64,000 bases of DNA from assembly GCF_023715345.1 (NCBI RefSeq), contig NZ_JAMBNY010000005.1:186001-250000 (forward strand). The letters are read 5' to 3'. Origin of the DNA: Paenibacillus camelliae. GTDB lineage: Bacteria > Bacillota > Bacilli > Paenibacillales > Paenibacillaceae. Every line of letters starts with the position of its first letter. Within the stretch, counting starts at the first letter, position 1. Under the pieces are notes generated by a model. The model saw nothing but the letters and a program-made list of their open reading frames with translations, ran no database searches and was not told the origin of the DNA. Both the position numbers and the translations under genes were made by a program. Shown in pieces: positions 1 to 8,683 of the stretch.

Positions 1-1
1 C

Positions 2-532
2 GGTAACGTACTCGGAAGTCGCGGCAGTGTTATCCCATTGTTCAAGGAGCAGATCGCGAAGGGTGGGCCTGTAACGGTAACCCATCCTGAGATGATACGT
101 TACTTTATGACAATACCTGAAGCATCTCGTCTCGTTCTGCAAGCAGGAGCGTATGCAATGGGCGGGGAGATTTTCATTCTGGATATGGGTGAACCAGTGA
201 AAATCGCTGATCTCGCTCGTGATCTAATTAAACTATCTGGCCTTGAGCCTAATGTAGATATTATGATCGAATATACGGGTATCCGTACAGGTGAGAAGCT
301 GTATGAAGAGCTTCTGCTTAATGAGGAAGGCATGACAGATACTAAGCATGATCGAATATTTATTGGGAGACCTGTGAATTTTGATCGAGAGAATATAGAG
401 CTGGAGCTTCGCCGATTAGAACGTATACTTGGTCAAGACAAGGAAATGATACAAGAGCTATTGTCTCGAATCGTGCCTACATATAGTGGAGGAAAGCGCG
501 ACACGAATAAAGTGCTTGTACCAAGTAGCTAA
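2..532 (+). CDS. CapD/EpsC-type nucleotide-sugar 4,6-dehydratase, 3' part only
   Basis: C-terminal part of a polysaccharide-biosynthesis NAD-dependent dehydratase of the CapD/WbpM/EpsC family (probably UDP-GlcNAc 4,6-dehydratase). The frame is open to the left window edge, first full codon at base 2, so the Rossmann NAD-binding half and any N-terminal membrane segments are outside. Visible family blocks are GNVLGSRGSVIPLF, HPEMIRYFMTIPEAS, ILDMGEPVKIADLARDLI and GIRTGEKLYEELL, followed by the helical tail typical of the long membrane-bound forms. Its 4-keto-6-deoxy product is the expected substrate of the aminotransferase that follows. Its base composition matches galU at the far end of the cluster and not the AT-rich genes between them. 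The family is clear; the exact sugar is inferred. Confidence 0.85.
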   Translation, partial: GNVLGSRGSVIPLFKEQIAKGGPVTVTHPEMIRYFMTIPEASRLVLQAGAYAMGGEIFILDMGEPVKIADLARDLIKLSGLEPNVDIMIEYTGIRTGEKLYEELLLNEEGMTDTKHDRIFIGRPVNFDRENIELELRRLERILGQDKEMIQELLSRIVPTYSGGKRDTNKVLVPSS

Positions 533-540
533 TTATCTTA

Positions 541-580
541 AGGAGGAGTGGAGCGAGTCTCTGCTTCTCCTATTCTTATT
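541..580 (+). terminator. possible weak hairpin after the dehydratase gene
   Basis: A GGAG...GAGC / GCTTCTCC imperfect hairpin is followed by a T-rich stretch (TATTCTTATTTTT). It sits exactly where base composition drops into the AT-rich cassette. Pairing is imperfect, so it could be a weak terminator or only a boundary scar. Confidence 0.3.
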
Positions 581-597
581 TTTGGAGGGAATACAAC

Positions 598-1830
598 TTG
601 AAACAAATTGCTTTTTCACCACCAGATATTACAGAAGAAGAAATTGCTGAAGTAATTGATACATTAAGATCTGGATGGATTACGACTGGACCAAAAACAA
701 AGAAGTTCGAACAACAAATAGCAAACTATTGTGGTACGAATAAAGCAGTAGCTTTAAACTCAGCAACTGCTTGTATGGAAATGACACTAAGAATGCTTGG
801 TGTTGGGCCTGGTGATGAAGTTATTACATCTGCATATACGTACACTGCTTCTGCAAGTGTAATCCATCATGTTGGGGCAACTATTGTGCTGGTTGACACT
901 GAACCAGATAGTTATCATCTGAGTTTAGAAGAACTTGAAAAAGCGATAACTGATAAGACTAAAGTAATTATACCAGTAGATATAGCCGGAGTAATGTGTG
1001 ATTATGACAAAATATTAGATATTGTTGAAAGTAAGAAACATTTATTTAAGGGAAAGAATAAATTACAAGAAGCATTTGGAAGAATCGTTATTATGGCAGA
1101 TGCCGCACATTCGTTTGGGGCTTCTTATAAAGGAAGAAAAAGTGGTGAAGTTGCTGATTTCACTTCATTTTCTTTTCATGCCGTTAAAAACCTGACTACC
1201 GCTGAAGGTGGTGCTGTAACTTGGAGAGAAATTTCAGGGATCTCAGACGAAGAGATATATAAACAATATATGTTATTAACTTTACATGGTCAAACAAAAG
1301 ATGCACTTGCAAAAACTCAAATGGGAGCTTGGGAATACGATATCGTTTCACCTAACTATAAGTGCAATATGACAGATATTATGGCATCTATAGGAATAAT
1401 ACAGCTAAGTAGATATGAAGAATTGCTGAGAGCAAGGAAAAAACTTATAAACCAATACGTAACAATGTTGGAAGGTACAGGTATTGACGTGCTAAAACAT
1501 TACACTAATGAATATGAGTCTAGCGGTCACTTACTGTTAACAAGAATTAATATGATTGATGAGATAAGACGTAATGAGATTATTACTAAATTGGCAAGTA
1601 AGGGGATTTCTTCAAATGTTCATTATAAGCCATTGCCAATGTTAACTGCATATAAAAATTTAGGGTTCAACATCAATAATTTTCCTAACTCTTATTCTGT
1701 ATTTAAAAATGAATTAACATTACCTTTGCATACATTTCTTACATCTGAAGATGTAAGTTATATATGTGAGGAGTATATAAATGCGTTGAAAAATTCCAAT
1801 CTTACAGTAGGTGTCACAAATGGAAGCTAA
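598..1830 (+). CDS. DegT/DnrJ/EryC1/StrS sugar aminotransferase
   Basis: PLP-dependent nucleotide-sugar aminotransferase of 410 residues, the usual family length. It starts at TTG 598 behind GGAGGGA. The cofactor lysine lies in SFHAVKNLTTAEGGA, the fold-type I core in the block MADAAHSFGASY, and the N-terminal signature in ALNSATACMEMTLR. Such enzymes transfer an amino group from glutamate to a keto sugar. With the CapD-type dehydratase upstream and an acetyltransferase downstream, a 4-amino-4,6-dideoxy-GlcNAc-type product (bacillosamine-like pathway) is the simplest reading, but position and stereochemistry cannot be read from sequence. First gene of the AT-rich cassette; its end overlaps the next gene by 11 bases. 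Confidence 0.88.
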   Translation: MKQIAFSPPDITEEEIAEVIDTLRSGWITTGPKTKKFEQQIANYCGTNKAVALNSATACMEMTLRMLGVGPGDEVITSAYTYTASASVIHHVGATIVLVDTEPDSYHLSLEELEKAITDKTKVIIPVDIAGVMCDYDKILDIVESKKHLFKGKNKLQEAFGRIVIMADAAHSFGASYKGRKSGEVADFTSFSFHAVKNLTTAEGGAVTWREISGISDEEIYKQYMLLTLHGQTKDALAKTQMGAWEYDIVSPNYKCNMTDIMASIGIIQLSRYEELLRARKKLINQYVTMLEGTGIDVLKHYTNEYESSGHLLLTRINMIDEIRRNEIITKLASKGISSNVHYKPLPMLTAYKNLGFNINNFPNSYSVFKNELTLPLHTFLTSEDVSYICEEYINALKNSNLTVGVTNGS

Positions 1831-2557
1831 TATTTATAATTCATTCATTCATGAATCATCCCAAATTGGTTTTTTTAGTAATATCGAGAATTCTTCAATA
1901 GGAAAAATGTCAACTGTATACAAGTCAAATATTATTAAAGATTCTAAATTTAATGGTTATAATTTTAGTGGTGATGATAGTAAAGTTGATAATTCTTTCC
2001 TAGACATATATTCCCGTGTGGGAAAAAGTAACCATATTTATTTTGCGAAATTAGGCAAACACACATACACAGGACAAAACACTGTTATTATGCACACTCA
2101 AATTGGATCGTTTACATCAATATCTTGGGGGGTATCGGTTGGAGCAGCAGAACATGATTTTACAAGAGTTACTTCACATACTTTTTTATACAATACTTAC
2201 GACGGATTGAACAACGATAAAGTATATTACGATAGATTTTTAGAGGAGACTAAAATAGGGAATGATGTTTGGATAGGTTGTAATTCTACTGTATTACGAG
2301 GTGTAACTATTGGGGATGGTGCAGTAATAGGTGCTAATACTATAGTTACAAAAGATGTACCACCCTATGCAGTAGTCGTGGGCAATCCAGGTAAAATCAT
2401 TAAGTATAGATTCGATGAAGAAACAATATCAAGACTATTGAATTTACAGTGGTGGTTAATGGATGACTCTATCATCAAAGAAAATTGTAATTTATTCGCT
2501 GAAAGGCCGACAAGCGAGACATTAAATCAACTTGAAGAGTTGAAATTTAAAGAATAA
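1820..2557 (+). CDS. CatB-type hexapeptide-repeat O/N-acetyltransferase
   Basis: Left-handed beta-helix acetyltransferase of 245 residues. Hexapeptide repeats run through the middle (IGSFTSISWGVSVGAAEHDF) and end with the typical acetyl-CoA-binding tail IGNDVWIGCNSTVLRGVTIG, then DGAVIGANTIVTKDVPPYAV and VVGNPGKIIKYRF. The GAAEHDF segment supplies the expected catalytic histidine of the xenobiotic-acyltransferase subgroup. ATG 1820 is preferred over GTG 1811 because TAGGTG lies six bases upstream. The gene overlaps the aminotransferase end, which suggests translational coupling. Role: probably acetylates the amino sugar made by the preceding enzymes; substrate not proven. Confidence 0.85.
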   Translation: MEANIYNSFIHESSQIGFFSNIENSSIGKMSTVYKSNIIKDSKFNGYNFSGDDSKVDNSFLDIYSRVGKSNHIYFAKLGKHTYTGQNTVIMHTQIGSFTSISWGVSVGAAEHDFTRVTSHTFLYNTYDGLNNDKVYYDRFLEETKIGNDVWIGCNSTVLRGVTIGDGAVIGANTIVTKDVPPYAVVVGNPGKIIKYRFDEETISRLLNLQWWLMDDSIIKENCNLFAERPTSETLNQLEELKFKE

Positions 2558-2572
2558 TAGGAGGAACAAATC

Positions 2573-3682
2573 ATGAGAAAGAAAGTACTGATTTTAGGTG
2601 TATCTGCAGTACAGATGGATGCAATATTATTATTGAAAGAAATGGATCTAGAAGTTCACGCTTGTGCAATGGCAGCAGATGGACCAGGGGCTAAAGTGGC
2701 TGATTACTTTGTGGAGATAAATATACTAAATGAAACAGAGATTATTAAGTATATACTAAATAACTCTATCGATTACGTTTATTCTGTAGGATCTGACATT
2801 GCTATGCCTGTTGTTATGAGGATATGTGAAAAACTAAAACTGCCACATTTTATACCTTCGGAGAGTGCAATTACCTGTAATACAAAAACATTAATGAGAG
2901 AAAAATTAGGTGCTGAATGTTACGGGAATCTGCCTTTTGAAGTGAGAAATAACTCTTCACAAATGCCTAGCATTCCATTGCCATTTATATTAAAACCATC
3001 TGATTCTCAAGGACAAAGAGGAGTATTTTTAATTGAAACTCTCGAAGAATATCAAGAAAAATTTGATGAAGCAATTAGTCACTCTCGCAGAAAAGAAGTA
3101 ATTGTTGAGAAGTTTGTTGATGGACCAGAATTGTCAGTTAATGCTTACCTAGTTAATGGTGAGGTTAAGTTTCTTTTAGCATCGGACAGAATTACTTGGG
3201 AAGGTTACACTGGACTAATACATAAACATATAGCGCCATCACAATATTTAAACAAACAGCTATTAGATAATATTCATAGACTGGTTATTAGTTCATGCGA
3301 ACGATTGGGGATATCGGATGGTCCAGTATATTTACAAATTAAAATAGAAAACAATAGTCCAAGTATAATAGAGATAACTCCGAGACTAGATGGTTGTCAT
3401 ATGTGGAAGTTAATTGAGCACCATGTTGGTATAAATATTCTGAAATTAACTTTTGAGCATTTAATTTATCAAGATACTAAAGAACTTGATAAATTATTAG
3501 ATGTTACCACTCCTGTTGAATTGGAGTTTTTTTGTGAAAAGCCAGATAGCCGTTTTATAAAAAATACTTTTGATATAAGCAACTGTAAAGAGTATTTCTT
3601 TTATTACAATAACAACGAAATTATTCGTAGTATTAATGGGAAATTCGAAAAAGTAGGCTATAAAATTACTGAAAAGAGTTGA
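2573..3682 (+). CDS. ATP-grasp domain carboxylate-amine ligase
   Basis: ATP-grasp enzyme of 369 residues with a carbamoyl-phosphate-synthase-like layout. It has an N-terminal PreATP-grasp Rossmann-like region (KKVLILGVSAVQMDAILLLK), the nucleotide-binding lysine in PFILKPSDSQGQRGV, VEKFVDGPELSVNAYLV, and metal-ligand residues in the IEITPRLDG segment. The family joins a carboxylate to an amine or thiol through an acyl phosphate. Within a polysaccharide cluster, right after an aminotransferase and an acetyltransferase, a plausible role is attaching an amino acid or hydroxy acid to an amino sugar (inference). Good GGAGG ribosome site. Ends with a 4-base overlap with the epimerase, so the two are probably made together. 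Confidence 0.85.
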   Translation: MRKKVLILGVSAVQMDAILLLKEMDLEVHACAMAADGPGAKVADYFVEINILNETEIIKYILNNSIDYVYSVGSDIAMPVVMRICEKLKLPHFIPSESAITCNTKTLMREKLGAECYGNLPFEVRNNSSQMPSIPLPFILKPSDSQGQRGVFLIETLEEYQEKFDEAISHSRRKEVIVEKFVDGPELSVNAYLVNGEVKFLLASDRITWEGYTGLIHKHIAPSQYLNKQLLDNIHRLVISSCERLGISDGPVYLQIKIENNSPSIIEITPRLDGCHMWKLIEHHVGINILKLTFEHLIYQDTKELDKLLDVTTPVELEFFCEKPDSRFIKNTFDISNCKEYFFYYNNNEIIRSINGKFEKVGYKITEKS

Positions 3683-4593
3683 TTCAAATAAAAGTAGCAA
3701 TTTCCGGCGGTAATGGGTCTCTTGGAAAAGAACTAGTTAAAAAGTTTTTGGAAAATAAGAAATTCACTCCAATAATACTCAGTAGAATTGAATCAGATAC
3801 CATTGAATATGAAACTAGAAAAACAGATTATTCGCTAGATAATTTGATAAAAAGTATATCTGATGTGGAAGCATTTGTCCACTTAGCCTCAGTAAGAGGT
3901 AATTCCAAAAGCGTAATTGATTATATTGAAAATTTAAGAATCACTGAAAACATTTATAAAGCATGTTATGAGAATAACATATTTAATGTGATATATAGTT
4001 CATCAATTGCTGTATATTCGAATGAGAAACAATTACCTTGGGACGAAGAAAATGAAAAATCTCCAATAAGTGCTTATGGTGTTAGCAAATTATGTTGTGA
4101 ACATATTGGAGATTTTTATAACAAACAATATAATATGTCAATTAAAAACTTGAGATTCCCTCCTATCTATGGTGTTGTTTCTGATACTGATCAATTAAAA
4201 GGAAGAATGATAAATATATTCATTCAACAAGCTTATAAAAAGGAAAAATTAATATTAAACACCGATACGAATAATTACAGAGATTTCTTATACATTAAGG
4301 ATGCTGTAAATGCAATAGTTACTGCATTGAATCACGATGAAAAAAAAGGTGCTTTTAATATAGGGAGTAATGAACTATTTACAAATAAACAAATCGCAGA
4401 ACTGATAAATGAAGTGTTTAACAATTCAAATAATTTATTTATTAGTAAAAAAAGAGCAGATACCAAATCATATTCAGCATATTTTAATTGTGAAAAAGCA
4501 GAAAGTGAACTGGGATATACCCCCCAATATAGCATGAAAAAAGCTATGTATGAAATATATGGAGAGATGAAAAATGTATGCAAAATATATTAA
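3679..4593 (+). CDS. NAD-dependent sugar epimerase/dehydratase (extended SDR)
   Basis: Extended short-chain dehydrogenase of 304 residues that starts at TTG 3679, overlapping the ATP-grasp stop by four bases. It has the nucleotide-binding glycine motif GGNGSLGKELV, the catalytic serine region IYSSSIAVYS and the YxxxK dyad in YGVSKLCCEH, plus the C-terminal substrate-binding block RDFLYIKDAVNAIV. It probably reduces, epimerises or dehydrates a nucleotide-sugar in the same branch as the ATP-grasp protein. The exact reaction is not inferable. Very AT-rich, as are all cassette genes. Confidence 0.85.
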   Translation: MIQIKVAISGGNGSLGKELVKKFLENKKFTPIILSRIESDTIEYETRKTDYSLDNLIKSISDVEAFVHLASVRGNSKSVIDYIENLRITENIYKACYENNIFNVIYSSSIAVYSNEKQLPWDEENEKSPISAYGVSKLCCEHIGDFYNKQYNMSIKNLRFPPIYGVVSDTDQLKGRMINIFIQQAYKKEKLILNTDTNNYRDFLYIKDAVNAIVTALNHDEKKGAFNIGSNELFTNKQIAELINEVFNNSNNLFISKKRADTKSYSAYFNCEKAESELGYTPQYSMKKAMYEIYGEMKNVCKIY

Positions 4594-5203
4594 GAGGTTA
4601 ATTGACATTATAATAAGTTTGATATTATTTCCTTTATTACTTTTATTAGTGGTAGTTGTGGGGATCTTAATTAAACTTGAGGATAGAGGACCAGTTTTTT
4701 ATAAAGGAACGCGATTAGGACAATACCAAAAAGAATACAAAATGTATAAGTTCAGATCAATGATTGTCGATGCACCAGATATTCGAAATACAGATGGTAG
4801 TACCTTTAATAGTATTCAAGATCCTAGACAAACAAAGATAGGAAGAATTTTACGGAAAACAAGTTTAGATGAAGTCCCACAAATAATTAACGTAATAAAA
4901 GGTGATATGTCATTAGTAGGTCCTAGACCAAGTCCATTAGGTAATGAGCACACGTATGATGATGAATATAAATTAAAATTTAATGTTAAACCAGGGATTA
5001 CTGGTTTTTCACAGGCATACTACAGGAATTCAATAGATTCCCAAGAGAAAAAAAAATATGATGTATATTATTCTGAAAATCTTAGTTTTAAGTTAGATAT
5101 CAGGATAATACTTAAAACAATTGGAACTGTTTTTAATAGAAAAGGAATTTATACGAATAATGATAATAGTACTAATGTCTCCAGAAAGGGTATAAATAAA
5201 TAA
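4574..5203 (+). CDS. initiating sugar transferase (monotopic phosphoglycosyl transferase)
   Basis: Bacterial sugar transferase of 209 residues, the short PglC/EpsL-like form. One N-terminal re-entrant or membrane segment (residues about 8-32) is followed by the conserved KFRSMIVDAP, RKTSLDEVPQIINVIKGDMS and LVGPRPSPL blocks; the Asp-Glu pair in SLDEVPQ is the catalytic dyad known for this family. It transfers sugar-1-phosphate to undecaprenyl phosphate on the inner face of the membrane, starting the repeat unit. The short form prefers bacillosamine-type sugars in characterised relatives, in line with the amino-sugar genes upstream. ATG 4574 overlaps the epimerase by 20 bases. Confidence 0.9.
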   Translation: MYAKYIKRLIDIIISLILFPLLLLLVVVVGILIKLEDRGPVFYKGTRLGQYQKEYKMYKFRSMIVDAPDIRNTDGSTFNSIQDPRQTKIGRILRKTSLDEVPQIINVIKGDMSLVGPRPSPLGNEHTYDDEYKLKFNVKPGITGFSQAYYRNSIDSQEKKKYDVYYSENLSFKLDIRIILKTIGTVFNRKGIYTNNDNSTNVSRKGINK

Positions 5204-5218
5204 AGTGTGAGGAAAATC

Positions 5219-6337
5219 ATGAAAAAAATGTTGTTTATAAGTAACATCACAAAAAGAATAACAAACTTTACACTACCTTCAATCGAAGCTTGCAAGGAAT
5301 TAGGTTATGAGTTTCACTTAGCTTCAAATTTAAGCGAGTTTAAAGATGATGTACAGAAATATAATATAAAGCTTCATCATTTAGATCTTGAAAGAAATCC
5401 ATTTAGAAAACAAAATATAATCGCTTTCAAGCAACTTTTGAAACTTATCAAAAAAGAAAAATTTGATATTATACATTGTAATACACCTATAGGTGGAATG
5501 TTAGGGAGAATTTGTGGAAGATTGTCAAAAACACCGAAAATAATATACACAGCTCATGGTTTTCATTTTTATAAGGGATCATCATTGTTGAATTCTACCT
5601 TGTTCAAGTGGGCTGAAATGGCTATGGCTAGATATACAAATATCCTTATTACAATAAACACAGAAGATTATAAGGCAGCTAGTAAATTTAAGTTAAAAGA
5701 TGGAGGGGAAGTTTACCATGTCCCCGGAGTGGGAATCAATACCTCAGCTATTAAAAATGAAATAACAAAAAGGGATACTTTATTGAATTCCATCAAAGCA
5801 GATGATGATTCCATCGTCTTAATGTCTGTTGGAGAATTAAATAAAAATAAAAATAATGAAATCATTGTACGTGCTCTTGGGGAAATTAAAAATCAAAAAA
5901 TCCATTATATTTTATGTGGAGTTGGTGATAAAAAAGAACATCTTATTGATTTATCTAAAAATTATAATATAGAAAAAAATGTGCACTTTCTAGGATACAG
6001 AGATGATATAGCAAAACTATTGAAATCATGTGACATATTTGTTATGCCTTCTTATAGAGAAGGTTTATCTAGAGCAATTATGGAGGCTATGAGTGCAGGA
6101 TTACCATGTATTGTATCTAACATTAGGGGAAATGTTGATTTAATAAGAGACGGTAAAGGTGGATTTTTATGTGACCCTAACAATGTTCAAGATTTTAAAG
6201 TTGCAATAGAGAAATTGTGTAATAATTCAACTTTAAGAAGTGATATGGGGAACTATAATTTATTTGAGGTCGAAAAGTATGATTTTGAAAATATAAGGAA
6301 GGAAATAAAAAAAATTTATTTATCACTAAACAAGTAG
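5219..6337 (+). CDS. glycosyltransferase family 4 (EpsD-like)
   Basis: GT-B fold glycosyltransferase of 372 residues. The N-terminal acceptor domain has IIHCNTPIGGMLGRICGR and YTAHGFHFYKGS, typical of the EpsD/PglA-like subgroup. The C-terminal donor domain has GELNKNKN, LGYRDDIAKLLKSCDIFVMP and the EX7E-type element SYREGLSRAIMEAMSAGLP. ATG 5219 is chosen over GTG 5207 because GAGG lies six bases upstream. Probably adds the second sugar to the lipid-linked repeat unit on the cytoplasmic side. Donor unknown. Confidence 0.87.
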   Translation: MKKMLFISNITKRITNFTLPSIEACKELGYEFHLASNLSEFKDDVQKYNIKLHHLDLERNPFRKQNIIAFKQLLKLIKKEKFDIIHCNTPIGGMLGRICGRLSKTPKIIYTAHGFHFYKGSSLLNSTLFKWAEMAMARYTNILITINTEDYKAASKFKLKDGGEVYHVPGVGINTSAIKNEITKRDTLLNSIKADDDSIVLMSVGELNKNKNNEIIVRALGEIKNQKIHYILCGVGDKKEHLIDLSKNYNIEKNVHFLGYRDDIAKLLKSCDIFVMPSYREGLSRAIMEAMSAGLPCIVSNIRGNVDLIRDGKGGFLCDPNNVQDFKVAIEKLCNNSTLRSDMGNYNLFEVEKYDFENIRKEIKKIYLSLNK

Positions 6338-6454
6338 CATTCGGATAATCCATATTAAGACGATGCAATTAATATAGTTACCTACATTATGTTGAGTTAA
6401 TTGATTTTTATTTATTATTCACCAATATTCAATATGAAATGAGGTGTTAACATT

Positions 6455-7459
6455 ATGAATATATTAGTTACAGGTGGAGCAGGGTATATTGGTTCTCATA
6501 CTTGTGTTGCACTGTTGAATGAAGGACACTCCGTAATAATAGCTGATAATTTTGTAAACAGTAATCAAAGTGTTATTAATAATATTACTAAAATCACAAA
6601 AAAACCTATTAAATTTTACAATGTTGATGTAACAAATGAAACATTAATCAATAATATATTTAGGGAGAATAAAATCGATGGTGTGATACATTTCGCTGGA
6701 TTAAAGGCAGTAGGTGAATCAATTGAAAAACCAATAAGCTATTACTTTAATAACATTGTAAGTACTATATTAATAGCTAAAATGTGTCAAATGTATAACG
6801 TTAATCGTATTGTTTTTAGTTCATCCGCAACAGTTTATGGCAATAACAGTTCGCCATTCACAGAGTCAATGAAGTTGTTACCTACAACCAATCCATATGG
6901 TGAGACCAAGGTCATATGTGAAAGAATATTGTTGGATGTTGTAAAGATAAACCCAAGACTTTCAGTATCTATATTACGTTATTTCAATCCTATTGGAGCT
7001 CATGAGAGTGGTCTAATAGGGGAATCACCAAATACAATTCCAAATAATATTATGCCATTTATAACGCAAGTTGCAAAAAGATTAAGAGAGAAGCTCTACA
7101 TCTTTGGAAATGATTATCCTACAAAAGATGGAACAGGAATAAGAGATTACATTCATGTAATGGACCTAGCGGAAGGACATGTTGCATCTCTAAATAATAC
7201 ACCAGTAGGATATCACATTTATAATTTAGGTACAGGGATAGGGACCTCGGTATTAGAACTAGTAAAAACTTTTGAAGAAACTAATAAAATAAAAATACCA
7301 TATGAAATTGTAGGGCGTAGACCAGGTGATATTGCATTATGCTACGCTGATGTTACAAAAGCACAAGTTGAGCTTGGATGGACTGCAAAATGCGATCTAA
7401 CAACTATGTGTCGTGATGCTTGGCGATTTGAGAAAAATCAGTCATTAATAAACTATTAG
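6455..7459 (+). CDS. galE: UDP-glucose 4-epimerase
   Basis: GalE of 334 residues, full family length. It has the glycine-rich NAD site TGGAGYIGSHTCVALL at the start, the catalytic serine in FSSSATVYG, the YxxxK pair in NPYGETKVICE, and the GalE signatures LRYFNPIGAHESG and DGTGIRDYIHVMDLAEGH. Interconverts UDP-glucose/UDP-galactose (or the GlcNAc/GalNAc pair). ATG 6455 follows GAGGTG. It lies after a 117-base gap that may hold its own promoter. Supplies Gal or GalNAc for the polysaccharide made by the surrounding transferases. Confidence 0.93.
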   Translation: MNILVTGGAGYIGSHTCVALLNEGHSVIIADNFVNSNQSVINNITKITKKPIKFYNVDVTNETLINNIFRENKIDGVIHFAGLKAVGESIEKPISYYFNNIVSTILIAKMCQMYNVNRIVFSSSATVYGNNSSPFTESMKLLPTTNPYGETKVICERILLDVVKINPRLSVSILRYFNPIGAHESGLIGESPNTIPNNIMPFITQVAKRLREKLYIFGNDYPTKDGTGIRDYIHVMDLAEGHVASLNNTPVGYHIYNLGTGIGTSVLELVKTFEETNKIKIPYEIVGRRPGDIALCYADVTKAQVELGWTAKCDLTTMCRDAWRFEKNQSLINY

Positions 7460-7536
7460 TTTATATAAATAATCTCTAAATTTATATCAATATATTCTTA
7501 TAATTTGCGGTAGATGTTTAAGAAAGTTGGTGTAGT

Positions 7537-8664
7537 GTGAAGAAAGTTCTGTTTATTCGTTCAAATCCAGTAGACCCAGATTCAAGGCTGGAAAAAGAAG
7601 CAAATTCACTAATTAAATATGGCTACCATGTAGAAATTTTAGCTTGGGATAGAAATGATAAATATAAAATTAGTGAGTCAGTTATTGAATTAGAGGATGG
7701 AAATGCAAAAATATATAGATTTGGGATTCCAGCAACTTATGGTGGCGGAATGAAAAAAAACTTTCGTCCACTACTTTATTTTCAATATTGCATTTACAAT
7801 TGGCTTTTAAAGAATATTCATAGATTCGATATCATACATGCATGTGATTTTGATACAGCCTTTACTGCTCAAATGCTTGCAAAAAAGTATAAGAAGAAGT
7901 TTGTATATGATATTTTTGATTATTATGTTCATTCTTTTAAAGTCCCTAAGTTAATCAAGAACTTTATTGAATTTTTAGATCATAGAGTAATAAATAATTC
8001 AGATGCCACTCTTATTTGTTCTGAGAAACGTAAAGAACAAATAGCTGGATCTAACCCTAAAAGACTTATTGTTATTCATAATACTCCGAAGTGTATTATC
8101 GATAAGAAAGTAAAGTTAAATTTGAATAAATCAAAAATTAAAATAGTTTATGTAGGTATCCTTGCAGATGGAAGATTTGTGAGAGAAATTGCAGACTTCG
8201 TAAAAAGAAATTCAGAATATGAATTTCATATTGGTGGTTTTGGACAATTAGAGGAGCATTTCAAATTACTTAGTGAAGACTATGAGAATATATATTATTA
8301 CGGTAAACTTCGATATGATGAAACTCTAACATTGGAGAATAGCTGTGATATTATTACAGCAATATATAATCCTGAAGTACCTAATCATTATTATGCTGCA
8401 CCGAATAAATTTTATGAAGCTCTAATGTTAGGAAAGCCATTAATAATGGCTAAAAACACAGGTATGGATGATATTGTTGTGGTAAATGATATCGGAGAAG
8501 TTATAGAATATAACATCCAAAGCTTTGAAAAAGGAATTGCGAATCTAGTCAGAAAATCCAATGAGTGGGTAAATATAGGGAATAGAATGAATGAATTATA
8601 TGATCGTGAATATAGTTGGTCTGAAATGGAAAACAGATTAATAAGTATTTACGATGAGATCTAA
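7537..8664 (+). CDS. glycosyltransferase family 4
   Basis: GT-B glycosyltransferase of 375 residues, starting GTG 7537 behind GGTG. The N-terminal domain opens with KKVLFIRSNPVDPDSRLEKE, and HACDFDTAFTAQMLAKK is the acceptor-side pattern typical of this GT4 subgroup. The C-terminal domain contains YYAAPNKFYEALMLGKPLI with the family glutamate. No membrane segment is evident. Probably acts on the lipid-linked intermediate in the cytoplasm; sugar donor unknown. The last bases overlap the upstream reach of the next open frame, but the chosen start there leaves a short gap. Confidence 0.82.
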   Translation: MKKVLFIRSNPVDPDSRLEKEANSLIKYGYHVEILAWDRNDKYKISESVIELEDGNAKIYRFGIPATYGGGMKKNFRPLLYFQYCIYNWLLKNIHRFDIIHACDFDTAFTAQMLAKKYKKKFVYDIFDYYVHSFKVPKLIKNFIEFLDHRVINNSDATLICSEKRKEQIAGSNPKRLIVIHNTPKCIIDKKVKLNLNKSKIKIVYVGILADGRFVREIADFVKRNSEYEFHIGGFGQLEEHFKLLSEDYENIYYYGKLRYDETLTLENSCDIITAIYNPEVPNHYYAAPNKFYEALMLGKPLIMAKNTGMDDIVVVNDIGEVIEYNIQSFEKGIANLVRKSNEWVNIGNRMNELYDREYSWSEMENRLISIYDEI

Positions 8665-8683
8665 GCAAAGAAGGTTATTATCA

